A DNA stretch of 64,000 nucleotides from Diacronema lutheri (taxonomy: Eukaryota; Haptophyta; Pavlovophyceae; Pavlovales; Pavlovaceae): the NCBI GenBank assembly GCA_019448385.1, contig JAGTXO010000013.1, positions 806,001-870,000 on the forward strand, given 5' to 3'. Positions 32,146-42,127 of this stretch are shown here, piece after piece. Position 1 is the stretch's first letter, and each line of letters opens with the position of its first letter. A model generated the notes under the pieces. That model had not been told where the DNA came from and made no database searches. It saw nothing but the letters and a program-made list of their open reading frames with translations. The position numbers and the translations under genes were made by a program.

Positions 32146-33384
32146 ATGGGGTTGAAGCCGCACAGCTACGACCGGCGAGGCTCGCGGCGGCGACGAATGG
32201 CGCGGCTCGCGCTCGTGTGCGCGCTACCCGTCCTCGCGTTCGGCTCAGCGCTCGTGCAGTTCACGACCTCGCGCTGCGGCGCGATCGACTGGGCCTCGCC
32301 GGAGGTCGAGGAGGCGTGGTGGAGAGCAATGCCGCGCGTCGCTCTGCCGCTCGCACCGGCCGAGTTTGACCGATCGTTTGGCGCGCGACACGCGCGCACG
32401 CCCGCCGTGCTCCTCGGCCTGATGGATGCGTGGCCCGCGCTGCGCACGTGGAGCCCGGCCTTCTTCCGCGAGCACTACGGCGATAAGCAGGTGGAGGTCT
32501 TCTTCTGGGGGCGCTCGGGCCTCGATTGGAACGCGCGCACGCGCATCGAGTCGATGAGCATCCGCCGCTTTGTTGACGACATCGTGCTTTCGACGTCGCG
32601 AGGAGCGCAGCCCGGCTACGTGCAGGAGAGCTCGTTCCTCGAGGACGAGGACGAGGATGACGGCGCCGACGGCGAGGGTAGTGGTGGCGGTGCGAGCGAC
32701 GCGCGATTGCCGGCGCCCGATGCGGAGCCCGCGGCCGCGCACTCGGCCGCGGTGCGCGCGGCGCGAGCACGAGTGTCGCGCCTCGTCGCCTCGTCCAAGG
32801 CGCGCGCGTGGGCCGACGTGCTCTGGTTCCCGCACGCGCCGCTGCCCGCTGTCGACACCGCGGTGATCGAGACGGCCTTTTGGCTGGGCGGAGCGGGCGT
32901 CGGCACGGGCATCCACTACGACGCGAGCCCTGCCTTCCTGCACCAAGTGCATGGTGTCAAGCGCGTCGTGCTCTGGCCGCCGAGCGCGCGCGCGCGGCTG
33001 GCGCCGAGCGCAAAATACAACTACGGTGCCGAGCTGAGTGAGATTGACCCTCGTGCCTTCCTTGTGGGCCATCCGCTCGCCGACGAGCCCAGCGACGCGG
33101 CCGCGCGCGCGCGCGTCGAGGCGGAGTGGCCGCGCTTCGGCGCACTGCCCAACGTAACTGTCGACTTGCAGCCGGGTGAGACGCTCGCCGTCCCGCCGGG
33201 TTGGTGGCACGCGACGCTCACGATGTCGCCGAGCATCTCGGTCGCGGTGCGCGTACAATCGGCGTGCCAGAAGCGCGCAGAGTGGTTTGACGACCTGCTG
33301 CTCGCGCTGCACAATGCGGGGCTGTACAAGCGCGGGCAGTGCGTTTGCCACAGCGACGCCGCTGCGCGCGGGACGGGCAGATGA
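32146..33384 (+). CDS. JmjC/cupin_8 oxygenase with N-terminal membrane anchor
   Basis: Single exon, 412 aa from ATG 32146; ATG 32197 is an alternative. These proteins are Fe(II)/2-oxoglutarate dioxygenases. Early on there is a hydrophobic segment (RMARLALVCALPVLAFGSAL), so it probably enters the ER or secretory path. The JmjC core follows: TPAVLLGLMDAWPALRTWS, FWLGGAGVGTGIHYDAS with the HxD iron pair, FLHQVHGVKRVVLWPP, and PGETLAVPPGWWHATLTM with the distal iron histidine. All three iron ligands are visible. An acidic insert (DEDEDDGADGEG) splits the domain. The architecture suits small cupin_8-type protein hydroxylases or Golgi/ER JmjC proteins rather than a histone demethylase, as there are no chromatin-reader domains. 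Confidence 0.8.
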   Translation: MGLKPHSYDRRGSRRRRMARLALVCALPVLAFGSALVQFTTSRCGAIDWASPEVEEAWWRAMPRVALPLAPAEFDRSFGARHARTPAVLLGLMDAWPALRTWSPAFFREHYGDKQVEVFFWGRSGLDWNARTRIESMSIRRFVDDIVLSTSRGAQPGYVQESSFLEDEDEDDGADGEGSGGGASDARLPAPDAEPAAAHSAAVRAARARVSRLVASSKARAWADVLWFPHAPLPAVDTAVIETAFWLGGAGVGTGIHYDASPAFLHQVHGVKRVVLWPPSARARLAPSAKYNYGAELSEIDPRAFLVGHPLADEPSDAAARARVEAEWPRFGALPNVTVDLQPGETLAVPPGWWHATLTMSPSISVAVRVQSACQKRAEWFDDLLLALHNAGLYKRGQCVCHSDAAARGTGR

Positions 33385-33438
33385 CTGCGCGTGTGCATCG
33401 GTGCATGCATCCGGGCTGAATGGCGGGCTGACGGCGAG

Positions 33439-34761
33439 CTATGTCATTGGCGAGGATGGCGCCTTGTCGAGAACGTGGCGGCGTTCGGCGTCCCCCGCGG
33501 TTGCAGCGCGAGCGACGAGCACCAGCGGAGAACGCGGCACATCACCGCCACCGTGTGACGGCGAAGCACCGAGTTCGACGTCGTCAGTCGCAGCGCGCGC
33601 AGGGCCAAGCCGCTGGAACGGGAACTCCTCCGACTCCGCCTCCGCCTGTGCACTGTTTGTCGCCTCCCACTCCAGCCTCCAAAGGCGGTTCGCTCGGACC
33701 TGCACATGGAGCAGCGGCACGCCAAGCATCAGCATGACGATCGCGAGAGTAGCCCAGATTGGCACCTCGCTGAGGATCAGCACTCCCGTGAGCACAAACG
33801 CCGCCCACACGAAGCACAAGGTGCTGATGTGCGTCGCACAGAACATGCAGCGGCCTTGGTCAACGCCGAAGCGGGCAGCGCACGGCGACCAGGGAAATGC
33901 CAAAGGGAAGGACGCGACCACGCACGCTGCAAGGAACGCGACGACGCTGGCACTGTGCTCGTCGAGTCGCGCATCCGCCAAAAGATGGCGGCGAATCGCC
34001 TGCGCGAGCGCCAAGCTCAGCAGGGCCATGCTTGCAAGCGCGGCGCCAGCGGCGCAGAGGCGCCACAGCCACGTGGACAGCGCGACGATCGCGCTGGCGC
34101 GGTGCGGTCGCCACGCGGCGCTGCTCGCCGTGCTCCACTGCGCATGCAGCTCGCCATCGCGAAGGACACCGTCCCACGAGGGCCAGTGCTCGATCGAGTG
34201 TGAGAACCAGCCGCATCTCGGGCAGCTGTTGTTGATGAACGAATCTCCGCGCTGCACGCTGCTTGGCATCACCGCGGCGCGCCCGTCGTGCACGAGCAAA
34301 TCGGCGCACGCTGCGTGCGTGATCGGCCCAAGCGAGCACCGCCCGCACTGCCGGGCGTCTGGGAAGAGCGCGACCAGGCTCGCCTGCAGCGAGTCGTGCT
34401 CGCGCAGCCGCTCGCGCGCGCGCAGATGCAGGGCAAAGGTCGAAGCCGGCGTGTGGCGCGCGAGCTCCGCGTCGTCGATCGGACTGCTCGCGCAGTCGCC
34501 ATGCACAGCGTAAGGGCAGATCAATCGCCCCGCGCGCGCCGCGAGCGTGCCGTGCTCCACATGCGAGCCGCTCGCAAGCATCGTCCATGCGACGAGGCAC
34601 TCATCGCAGAGGAAATGCGGCTCACCGTCGCTCCGCGCGCAGCGAATGCCGTGGTGAAGGCAGCAGGTCTCAGTGCAGATTGAGCACGTTGCAGTTGGCC
34701 CGGGCTCGAGCGAGCTTGCGTCGACGTCGCTTGGCGCGTTCAGATCAGGCTCCTGACCCAT
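33439..34761 (-). CDS. Membrane-anchored RING/IBR-like zinc protein
   Basis: Single exon, 440 aa from ATG 34761. An N-terminal C-x2-C block (CSICTETCCLHHGIRC then FLCDECLVAW) looks like a RING-type zinc module. It is followed by LICPYAVHGDC, a helical segment, CGRCSLGPITHAACADL and NNSCPRCGWFSHSIEHWPSW, an arrangement like RING-IBR E3 ligases of protists. Four hydrophobic segments follow (about AIVALSTWLWRLCAAGAALA, ASVVAFLAACVVASFPLAF, LCFVWAAFVLTGVLILSEV, IWATLAIVMLMLGVPLLH), then an acidic tail. A membrane-bound ubiquitin ligase is likely. The catalytic RING2 cysteine cannot be assigned, so the RBR mechanism is unproven. The 280 bp upstream (34762-35041) hold no further gene. Confidence 0.65.
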   Translation of the reverse strand: MGQEPDLNAPSDVDASSLEPGPTATCSICTETCCLHHGIRCARSDGEPHFLCDECLVAWTMLASGSHVEHGTLAARAGRLICPYAVHGDCASSPIDDAELARHTPASTFALHLRARERLREHDSLQASLVALFPDARQCGRCSLGPITHAACADLLVHDGRAAVMPSSVQRGDSFINNSCPRCGWFSHSIEHWPSWDGVLRDGELHAQWSTASSAAWRPHRASAIVALSTWLWRLCAAGAALASMALLSLALAQAIRRHLLADARLDEHSASVVAFLAACVVASFPLAFPWSPCAARFGVDQGRCMFCATHISTLCFVWAAFVLTGVLILSEVPIWATLAIVMLMLGVPLLHVQVRANRLWRLEWEATNSAQAEAESEEFPFQRLGPARAATDDVELGASPSHGGGDVPRSPLVLVARAATAGDAERRHVLDKAPSSPMT

Positions 34762-35041
34762 GCCGAAAGACTGGCGAGGGGTCCTTCCCCCTACCCAGCC
34801 AGCCGATTTGTGACACACGCCTATTTTCAGTGTTTTGACGCATGGCGAGCGGATTGCAGGCATCAGTCTGAAATGACTCCGAGTTCGTCGACCTCGCCAG
34901 CGCCCTCAATTTGCAGAATTACGCGAGAGGGCCTTGCTCACGCGCGCGCGCGAGCGCGTGCCACCGCCGCGCGTCCCGCCGCGCGGCGCGCGTGCGCCGC
35001 TCGAAGCGATGCCACGCCGAGGCTCGCCCGCGAGCGCCGTT

Positions 35042-36208
35042 TCAGACGCCCATCGCGCGTGGCGTCTCGTCGTGGTCGGCTGCGGCGCTCGGCACGGCGC
35101 GCGGCGCGCCGTTGTCGTTGCCCGAGACGGGCACCTCGTCAAAGTCCTTTGCGCGCCGCGAGAGCAGGTAGATGCCCGTCCAGACGAGCCAGATGGGCAT
35201 GAAGAAGAAGGAGACGAGGATTGCAATCGCGATGTCCAAAGCGGCTGCGGCCATGAACCAGCGCAGGCGGCCGACTTCGGCGAGGAAGCCGATGAAGGCG
35301 AGGAGCGCGATGACCACCGTCAGGAATGTCCACGAGCTGTACAGCATCTTCGTTCGACCGTTTAGGTAGCTGCGTGAGGGGGAGGGGAGGGGTGGGGGGT
35401 GGGGGGTGGGGGGGGGGGGGCGGGCATGCGTTGGCACAACGCGCAGGCGGCGCAGGATGGCAGGCGGCGCAGGATGGCAGGCGGCGCAGGATGGCAGGCG
35501 GCGCAGGATGGCAGGCGGCGCAGGATGGCAGGCGGCGCAGGATGGCAGGCGGCGCAGGATGGCAGGCGGCGCAGGATGGCAGGCGGCGCAGGATGGCAGG
35601 CGGCGCAGGATGGCAGGCGGCGCAGGATGGCAGGCGGCGCAGGATGGCAGGCGGCGCAGGATGGCAGGCGGCGCAGGATGGCAGGCGGCGCAGGATGGCA
35701 GGCGGCGCAGGATGGCAGGCGGCGCAGGATGGCAGGCGGCGCAGGATGGCAGGCGGCGCAGGATGGCAGGCGGCGCAGGATGGCAGGCGGCGCAGGAGCA
35801 GGCGGCGCAGGATGGCAGGCGGCGCAGGATGGCAGGCGGCGCAGGATGGCAGGCGGCGCAGGATGGCAGGCGGCGCAGGATGGCAGGCGGCGCAGGATGG
35901 GAGGCGGCGCAGGATGGCAGGCGGCGCAGGATGGCAGGCGGCGCAGGATGGCAGGCGGCGCAGGATGCCAGGCGGTGTGGCGGCGGTGCGTCGCGCCACG
36001 CGAGCAGCGGCCATGGCCGCCGACAGCGCACGGCGAGAGCCGCCCGACGATGGCGTGCGTGCGTGCGTGCGGGCGCGCATACGCGGCAGTTGCCATGCCG
36101 ATCATGGTGAACCACCAGACCATGCCAAGCATCCAAAATTCGCGCGAGTTTGTGAGCGCGTGCGAGATCTCGAGGTTCTTGAGCTGCTCGGGCAAAGCCG
36201 CAGGGGGG

Positions 36209-36248
<40 letters not shown>

Positions 36249-36285
36249 AGGGCCAGGGGGGGTGGGGGGGGGGGGGGGGGGGGAA

Positions 36286-36318
<33 letters not shown>

Positions 36319-36366
36319 TGAGAGGAGCGCGGCATGCGTGCGCGCTGCGCCCATGCGCATGGGCAT

Positions 36367-36423
<57 letters not shown>

Positions 36424-36898
36424 TGAGAGGAGCGCGGCATGCGTGCGCGCTGCGCCCATGCGGCTGTCCGCGAACAAGGCGGCGCGCTGCAGGGCGGCTG
36501 TCCGCGAACAGGGGGCGCGCTGCAGGGCGTGCGGGCTGGGCGAAGAGGCGGCGCGCGAGGAGCCGCGCGCGCGCACAGTCGAGTCGTCGATCTTCCATAT
36601 CGAGTAGATGAAGGAGGAGGTGGTCACCTGCCCGGCGTAGAAGGTGAGGTCGAGCACTTGCAACACGGTCGCAAAGAGGAAGGCCGGGATAAGCAGCGTC
36701 TTGGTCGCGCGATGGCCCGAGTGCTGCTCGAAGGCGTCTGCAAGCGAAAAAATCTGCGCGGGCGGCAGCACACGGGCAGAGCGCGCGTGATGAGCGCGCA
36801 GGGCGCGGCGGGCAGGGGGCGAGCGAGAGCCGCGCGAACGCGGCGCCAGTCCGTCTGCACGCTTGCGACGGAGAGTGCTGGTGAACCCCCCGCCCCTT

Positions 36899-36929
<31 letters not shown>

Positions 36930-37490
36930 GGAAAGCAACGCCATGCCCGGCTGCGCTGTGCGGGCGGGTCGCACGACGCTGCGCGCGCGCCACGCACGGC
37001 TGCGAGAAGGAGGAAGAAGGCGAGGGTGGTGACTGCCGCAGTCACGGCGGCCAAGTTCGCCGACTCGACGCGGTACGCCCACAGCTGCTTGAGCAGGTCG
37101 ACGTCGAGATCAAGGTACCTACGTTCACGCACAGGCGCGGCATATGCGCGGATTGAGCGCAGCGCCAGGCACGTGCTCGGAGGCCGGGGCGCGCAAAGAT
37201 GGAAAGCACGGTTGCGCGCGGCACAGCACGGCCACTGCGTGCATGCTGGGCGCGCACGGCGTGCGTCGCGCGGCGCGCGCGCACTTGCGGAAGGCCTTGG
37301 CCTGCATCGTCGCATCGATCGTGGTGCCGTTACGCTCAAAGGCGATCAGCGGGTTCTTCGTCTTGAACGCCGTGCCCGAGAGGAACGCCAGATTGAGCAG
37401 GCACGAGAGGAAGAAGGCGATGGCCGCCAGGATCGACGCGACACCCCCCCACCACAGGGGGCGCGACGAAATCGCCACAGCGGCCGCCAT
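35042..37490 (-). CDS. Six-span membrane protein, unknown function, repeat-filled introns
   Basis: Complement of join 35042-35369, 36083-36183, 36577-36753, 36998-37118 and 37285-37490, 310 aa. All junction phases agree (2, 0, 0, 2). Hydrophobic segments: WGGVASILAAIAFFLSCLLN, VTAAVTTLAFFLLLAA, TLLIPAFLFATVLQVLDL, EFWMLGMVWWFTMIGMATAA, SWTFLTVVIALLAFIGFLA and DIAIAILVSFFFMPIWLVW. The tail is short, acidic and hydrophilic. I do not recognise the family; the topology is like tetraspan or Sur7-type proteins but without their signature motifs. The coding part totals about 0.9 kb while introns take 1.5 kb, filled with a 17-bp minisatellite and G/C homopolymers. The gene is divergent to the SRPBCC gene, 78 bp apart. 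Confidence 0.7.
35443..35969. repeat. 17-bp minisatellite, about 31 copies, in an intron
   Basis: The unit GGCAGGCGGCGCAGGAT repeats almost perfectly through intron 35370-36082 of the six-span membrane-protein gene. One unit is shortened near 35796 and one has a G for C near 35900. Long ORFs on both strands across it are artefacts of a period not divisible by three. There are no spacers, so it is not CRISPR-like. Confidence 0.95.
36202..36422. repeat. Very long G homopolymers, longest 56 bp, in an intron
   Basis: Intron 36184-36576 of the six-span protein gene holds several G runs on the plus strand (C on the sense strand), including about 56 uninterrupted G at 36367-36422. A 42-bp block starting GGATGAGAGGAGCGCGGCAT is duplicated (36316-36357 and 36421-36462) on either side of the longest run, and a GGCTGTCCGCGAACA block is duplicated just downstream. 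Confidence 0.9.
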
Positions 37491-37568
37491 GTTGGAGGAA
37501 GGACTGATCAAGGGCGCGCACCTTCTGCAAAACTGTGAAAACTGCAACACGGTCCAAGTTTCGACACG
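37491..37568. promoter_or_regulatory. Compact divergent promoter (78 bp)
   Basis: The start codons of the six-span membrane protein (minus) and the SRPBCC protein (plus) are 78 bp apart. The spacer holds the near-repeated CTGCAAAACTGTGAAAACTG and is AT-richer than average. No TATA box is evident. Any 5' UTRs must be very short or overlap. Confidence 0.35.
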
Positions 37569-38198
37569 ATGTTGGCGCGCTTTGGCGCTCCCGTCGCGCT
37601 CCTCCTTTTGGCCGCGACCGCGCAGGCCAAGTGGCTGCGCACGAGCGCCTCGCAGCACATCCGCGCGCCTGTCGGTCAGACCTACCGCGCGTGGCGCGAC
37701 CTCGCGCGCATGCCCGAATGGTCGCCCGTCTCGCGCGTGGACGTGGATCCAAAGACGGGCGACTCGCTCTGGCACCTCGGCTACCGCGGCCTTGAGGTGA
37801 CGTGGGAAGCGCGCGTCGTCACCGAGGAGTACCCGACGCTCCTCTGCTGGGAGTCCACTCTCGGCGTGCCTAACCGCGGCGAGGTCCGGTTCGCGTCCGT
37901 GCCCGCGCTCGCGGGCGGAGCGGGTCCGGACACGAGCGCGGCGGACGAGTGGTGCACGATGGCGCTCACCATGTCGTACCAGATCCCCGAGCGCATCTCA
38001 CGGCTCGTCGAGTCGGGTGCGGTGCAGACGTTCATCGTCCGCGTCTGCCTCGAGCCGACGATGCGCCAGTTCTGCGACGCGATGGAGGCGGAAGCAGAGG
38101 CGGCACGCGCCCGTTCCGCAGCGCGCGCTAGTGGCCGCGCCCCCGCTGCTGTACACACACCACCTCGCGCATGTGGCGCACTGAATGCAAAAGACTAG
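37569..38198 (+). CDS. Secreted or lumenal SRPBCC (polyketide-cyclase/START-like) protein
   Basis: Single exon, 209 aa. MLARFGAPVALLLLAATAQA is a clear signal peptide ending at AQA. The mature part starts with HIRAPVGQTYRAWRDLARMP and continues EWSPVSRVDVD, typical of the first strand and helices of SRPBCC ligand-binding folds (polyketide_cyc/COQ10 type). It then has GLEVTWEARVVTEEYP and a long C-terminal helix. Such proteins bind hydrophobic ligands; no catalytic residue can be inferred. The leader could also be the first part of a plastid-targeting presequence. The C-terminus is Ala/Arg-rich and probably flexible. Confidence 0.7.
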   Translation: MLARFGAPVALLLLAATAQAKWLRTSASQHIRAPVGQTYRAWRDLARMPEWSPVSRVDVDPKTGDSLWHLGYRGLEVTWEARVVTEEYPTLLCWESTLGVPNRGEVRFASVPALAGGAGPDTSAADEWCTMALTMSYQIPERISRLVESGAVQTFIVRVCLEPTMRQFCDAMEAEAEAARARSAARASGRAPAAVHTPPRACGALNAKD

Positions 38199-38223
38199 AG
38201 CGCGTCACGCAAGCACCGGGCCA

Positions 38224-41200
38224 TCAATCGCTCTCGCCCTCGGCCTCGCCATCGGCACGGCGAGCACGTCGACCGCGCCGAGCGACCGTGCGCAGGGCGC
38301 GCGGCGCGACCGACGCGCCGCGCGCCGCGCGCCCCGCCTCGCTCTCGGCGCCGCGCCTCTTGGGCGGCGAGGCCGTCGCGCCGGCGGCGAGCGCGCGCCG
38401 GAACTCGCTGGGCTCGAGGGAGCGGAGCCAGCGATCGAAACGTGCCTGCGGCATCGTGACGAGCGCGTCTGCGCGCGGCCTGGCGCCGGGCGGCCTGTGC
38501 GGCAGCGCTGCGCGCACCATTCGCAGGCGGTCGAATGCCGCGTTTGACGAGAGCAACGTGCGGCCTAGCCGCTTCGACGCCATCAACGCCGCCCACTCCT
38601 CGGCGTGCAGCGCGGCGCGCGCGGCGGCGATGCGCGGCGCGAGCGTGCGCTCGATGTCGGACGTGAGGAGCGTCGGAATCTGCTCGGCGATGTGCGCGGG
38701 CTCAGCCTCGGGCAGCAGCTCGCACAGCCGGCGGAGGCGCGCAGGCACCGAGCGGAGGTTGAGAACGCGCGGCGCGTACAGCGCAATGCGCCACGCGCGC
38801 ACGCCCGGCGGGAGCGCGCTCTCGAGCGCGCGCAGCTTCTGGCGGAGCAAGCTTGGCTCGCGCAGCGCCCACGGCACGTGCGCGGCGAACGCGACGAGCT
38901 GCGCGTCCGAAGCACCAGGCAACGCGCCCCGCACCAAGTGCACCGCGCCGGGCAGCTGGCGCGACGGTTCGAGCAGCGCGAGCGTCGGCGCGCGCGCGAG
39001 CAGCGCGCGCGCGCACGAGCCGGGCAAGCCGCCCTCGATGGCAGTGCACACCGAGGACACGGCGGCACGCAGCAGCGCGGCACGCTGGCGTGGGTCGCGC
39101 GGCTCGGCGGCGAGCTCGGCGGCGAGCTCGCAGTGCCGAGCCGACAGCGGCGCGCCCGGCGCGGCGGCGGACGTGGCGGCCGCTGCGCGCGCGGCGGCGA
39201 GCGCCGCGCGCGCGGCGGCGGCGGCGGCGCTCGTGCCGCTCGCGTAGGTGAGGAAATGCGCGCTCCACAAAATCTCCGGTGCCGCGCGCACGATGGCGTC
39301 TGCCTCGGCCGCAGCCTCCGCGTCCACACCCGCGCCCGCGTCGGCTCGGGCGTCGGCTTGGGCGCCCACGCTCCGCTGCTCGTTCCCGCCATCCGCTGGC
39401 GCACCGCCTCCGATCAGCTCGCGCGCGCCCCACGCGTCCTCCTCGTCGTCGTCGCTCGCATCGTCGTCGTCGTCGTCGTTGTCGTCGTCGTCGTCGTCGT
39501 CGTCGCCATCGCCATCGCCGCTGGCGCGCTGCGCGCCGGCGCGCGCGGACACGGCCGCGCCGACCGATGCCCGCGCCGCCTCGGCGCCGGCCGCGCCGTT
39601 GCCACCGCCGCCGCCGCCCGCGCCGCCCACGCGCGCTGGCCGCTCGACGAGCGCGGCGCGCACCTCGCCGAGCGCCAGCCGCGCGTGGGCCGAGTGCGCG
39701 AGCACGTGCGCGATGGCCGCGGAAGCGCCGTGGAGTGGCGGAAGCGGTGGCGGGCAAATGGCGGCGGATACGTCGGATGATGCGCCGCCAGCGGCCGTGG
39801 CGATGGCGGACGGAGCGTCGGGCGACGCAGCCGAGAGCCACGCGGGCGGCCCGCCGGGCGAGCATACCGCGCGCCACTCCCATGCGCACGCGAGCGCGAG
39901 CGCATCCTCCGCGTCGGCGAGGGCGGACGCTGCCGCCATGCGCGCGGCACGCGCGGCTTGCGCGCTCTCGGCGGCTTGCGCGGTGCCGTTGCCATCCGCC
40001 GCCCCGCCGCTCGACGCGGCGGGCTGCTCGTCCGGGTCCGCCGCCTCATCGTCGTCGTCGCGCGCGGCCTCTGCGCGCGCAATCGCCTTTCGTCGACTGC
40101 GTGCGATACGCAGGAGCGCTGTCCATGCACGCCGCACACGCGCCGCCATTGTGCGGCCCCCAACTGAATGCGCGGTGGCGAGCAGGCGGTAGGGGTGCAC
40201 AGCGAGGAGCAGCTGGCCCACCGCGCGCGCGCTGAGCGGCTCGTCGACGTCCGCGCCGTCCGCGCTCGCCTCGGCGAGCGCCGCTGCCAACGCACCGACC
40301 TCGGCGCGCGCCGTGGCGTTGGCGAGCAGCGCGGGGGCACGCGCGCACAGCGCGCACGCGCTCGCCCAGACCAAGGTCGCGTCCGTGTCGCTCGAGACGC
40401 CCATGCCGCCCGCGTCCGCCTGCCCGTCCGCGCCGCTGCTCGAGCCGCGCGCGCACGCCGCGGCCGCACCGCCCGCGCGCGTGCGCCCCCCGTCGAGCAG
40501 CGGCGCATGCAGCAGCGCGCCAAGGTCAACGAGGCCCGACTGGAGGACGGGAAGGAGGTGCGCGAGGAGGAGCGACGGTGACGCGCCCATCGTCAGCTCG
40601 GGCAAGCTGAGCTCGTCCTCGCAGCTCGCCCATGCCGAGTCCGGCCCGCGCGCCGATGCGCGCCCGGCGCCTGCCGAGTCGGCGCGCGCGTTGGAGGGGC
40701 TGTCGAGGCTGCGCTCGATCGCTTCGTCGTCATCGTCGTCGTCGTCGTCGTTGCCACCGCCCCATGGCTGATCGTCGTCCTCCGCCGCCGCGCCGCCATC
40801 GTCCGCCCGGCTGCCTCCACCGTGTGCGGCGGCAGCGCGAGCCGCCCACCCGCCGCCTTTAGCAACGCCGCCGTCTGCGCCCGCGACGCGACCGCCGACG
40901 CCGCGCCCACCGCCATCATCAAAGAGCGCGGCGATGCGCGCGTCGGCCTGTGCGATGAACGCCTCCGCCTCCGCTCCGAGCGCTTCCGCCTCCGCCTCCG
41001 CCTCCTCAGCCGGCACGGCGGCGAAGATCGCGTCCGTCTGCGCGACGAATAGCGCGTGCTCCCACGCCGCGAGCTCGTCGACAAGCGCGCACAGCCGCGG
41101 CACGTCGAGCGGCGGGAAGGCGGCGCGCAGCTCGCCAATCTCGTCGAGCGTGCCGCTCCCCGCCACGCGCTCCCCCCAATCGGCGCGCAGCTCGCCGCCT

Positions 41201-41967
41201 TGGCCGTCGGGCGGCGGCGACCCGACGTCCAAATCACGACGATAAGCATCGGCGGAGGCGGCGGCGGCGGCGGCGGCCTCGTCCACGTCGTCGGAGGGCT
41301 GGCCGCGCGGCGCGACGGCGCGGCGACGTGCGCTTGCGCTCGTGACGCTCAGCTCCTCTTCCTCCTCCTCGTCGCCCCGCGCGCGCTCCGCCTCCGCCTC
41401 CGCCTCGAACGCGCTCGCGCCCGGGTCGTCCTCGAGCGACGCCTCAAACTGCGCGATCTCGTCGTCGGACATTCGGCGGATGCGCTTCTCGCGCACGATG
41501 CGCTCCTCGCCATCGGCGTCCTCGTCGATCCAGCGCACGACGAGCACGTCGCTCGCGCCCGCGCGCATCATCCGCGCCATCTGCTCGTGCCAGTGGAGCA
41601 CATACGCGGCGGTAGCTTCGGGAGGCACGCGCAGCGCGCCGCGGCCGTGCGCGTCAGCAGATGCCGGGCCGAGAGCGCGCAGCCTTTGCGCGAGCGCCTC
41701 CGCCTGCTGGGCCGACGGCTGCGCGCCGTGCAAGCGGAAGAAGGACGAGCTCAGAGTAAACTGGCGCGCGCTGTGCTCGGCGACGACGTCCGCCGCGGCG
41801 AGCTTGTGCGGCGCGAGCGGTGGCCGCTTCGGCGGCGACGCGGCGCGCGGCGGCTCAGCCGAGCGCTCTGGCCGGAACCAGCTCGCTGTCATCCGCGCGG
41901 CCGACGGTGCACGCGGTGGCCTGCCGGCCGCGCAGAGCGCCGTCAGTGCGAGCACGACGCGTGCCAT
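38224..41967 (-). CDS. Large acidic protein with C-terminal mTERF-like repeats
   Basis: Single exon, 1,247 aa. It starts with MARVVLALTALCAAGRPPR, a signal-like leader followed by an Arg/Ala-rich stretch, as in complex-plastid presequences. The N-terminal two thirds are rich in Glu, Asp and Ala, with several acid runs and predicted helices. In the last ~270 residues, helical repeats with Leu/Pro spacing (LARAPTLALLEPSR, VPWALREPSLLRQKLRALES, LYAPRVLNLRSVPARLRRLC, IPTLLTSDIERTLAPRI) resemble mTERF repeats, which bind organellar nucleic acids. The final segment is strongly basic. A role in organelle gene expression is plausible. The mTERF call is moderate; octotricopeptide-like or other helical repeats are alternatives. 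Confidence 0.55.
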   Translation of the reverse strand: MARVVLALTALCAAGRPPRAPSAARMTASWFRPERSAEPPRAASPPKRPPLAPHKLAAADVVAEHSARQFTLSSSFFRLHGAQPSAQQAEALAQRLRALGPASADAHGRGALRVPPEATAAYVLHWHEQMARMMRAGASDVLVVRWIDEDADGEERIVREKRIRRMSDDEIAQFEASLEDDPGASAFEAEAEAERARGDEEEEEELSVTSASARRRAVAPRGQPSDDVDEAAAAAAASADAYRRDLDVGSPPPDGQGGELRADWGERVAGSGTLDEIGELRAAFPPLDVPRLCALVDELAAWEHALFVAQTDAIFAAVPAEEAEAEAEALGAEAEAFIAQADARIAALFDDGGGRGVGGRVAGADGGVAKGGGWAARAAAAHGGGSRADDGGAAAEDDDQPWGGGNDDDDDDDDEAIERSLDSPSNARADSAGAGRASARGPDSAWASCEDELSLPELTMGASPSLLLAHLLPVLQSGLVDLGALLHAPLLDGGRTRAGGAAAACARGSSSGADGQADAGGMGVSSDTDATLVWASACALCARAPALLANATARAEVGALAAALAEASADGADVDEPLSARAVGQLLLAVHPYRLLATAHSVGGRTMAARVRRAWTALLRIARSRRKAIARAEAARDDDDEAADPDEQPAASSGGAADGNGTAQAAESAQAARAARMAAASALADAEDALALACAWEWRAVCSPGGPPAWLSAASPDAPSAIATAAGGASSDVSAAICPPPLPPLHGASAAIAHVLAHSAHARLALGEVRAALVERPARVGGAGGGGGGNGAAGAEAARASVGAAVSARAGAQRASGDGDGDDDDDDDDNDDDDDDASDDDEEDAWGARELIGGGAPADGGNEQRSVGAQADARADAGAGVDAEAAAEADAIVRAAPEILWSAHFLTYASGTSAAAAAARAALAAARAAAATSAAAPGAPLSARHCELAAELAAEPRDPRQRAALLRAAVSSVCTAIEGGLPGSCARALLARAPTLALLEPSRQLPGAVHLVRGALPGASDAQLVAFAAHVPWALREPSLLRQKLRALESALPPGVRAWRIALYAPRVLNLRSVPARLRRLCELLPEAEPAHIAEQIPTLLTSDIERTLAPRIAAARAALHAEEWAALMASKRLGRTLLSSNAAFDRLRMVRAALPHRPPGARPRADALVTMPQARFDRWLRSLEPSEFRRALAAGATASPPKRRGAESEAGRAARGASVAPRALRTVARRGRRARRADGEAEGESD

Positions 41968-42127
41968 TCGCGCGCAGACGTCCTCTCTGATGGGGTGAGC
42001 CAGTGTGGGCGTTTTCCAGCCAGTGAGTGCGCAGTGCCCTTGTGAGGCTCGCCGTCGGACACGGGCCGCCGGCTGCGCCTCGTGAGTGCGCTCACATGAT
42101 CGCGCCGGTAGACAGGCGGTGGAAAGT

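Noticed and set aside
35443-35969. Possible CRISPR-like array
   Set aside because: The 17-bp units are directly contiguous with no unique spacers, and the region is an intron of a eukaryotic gene.
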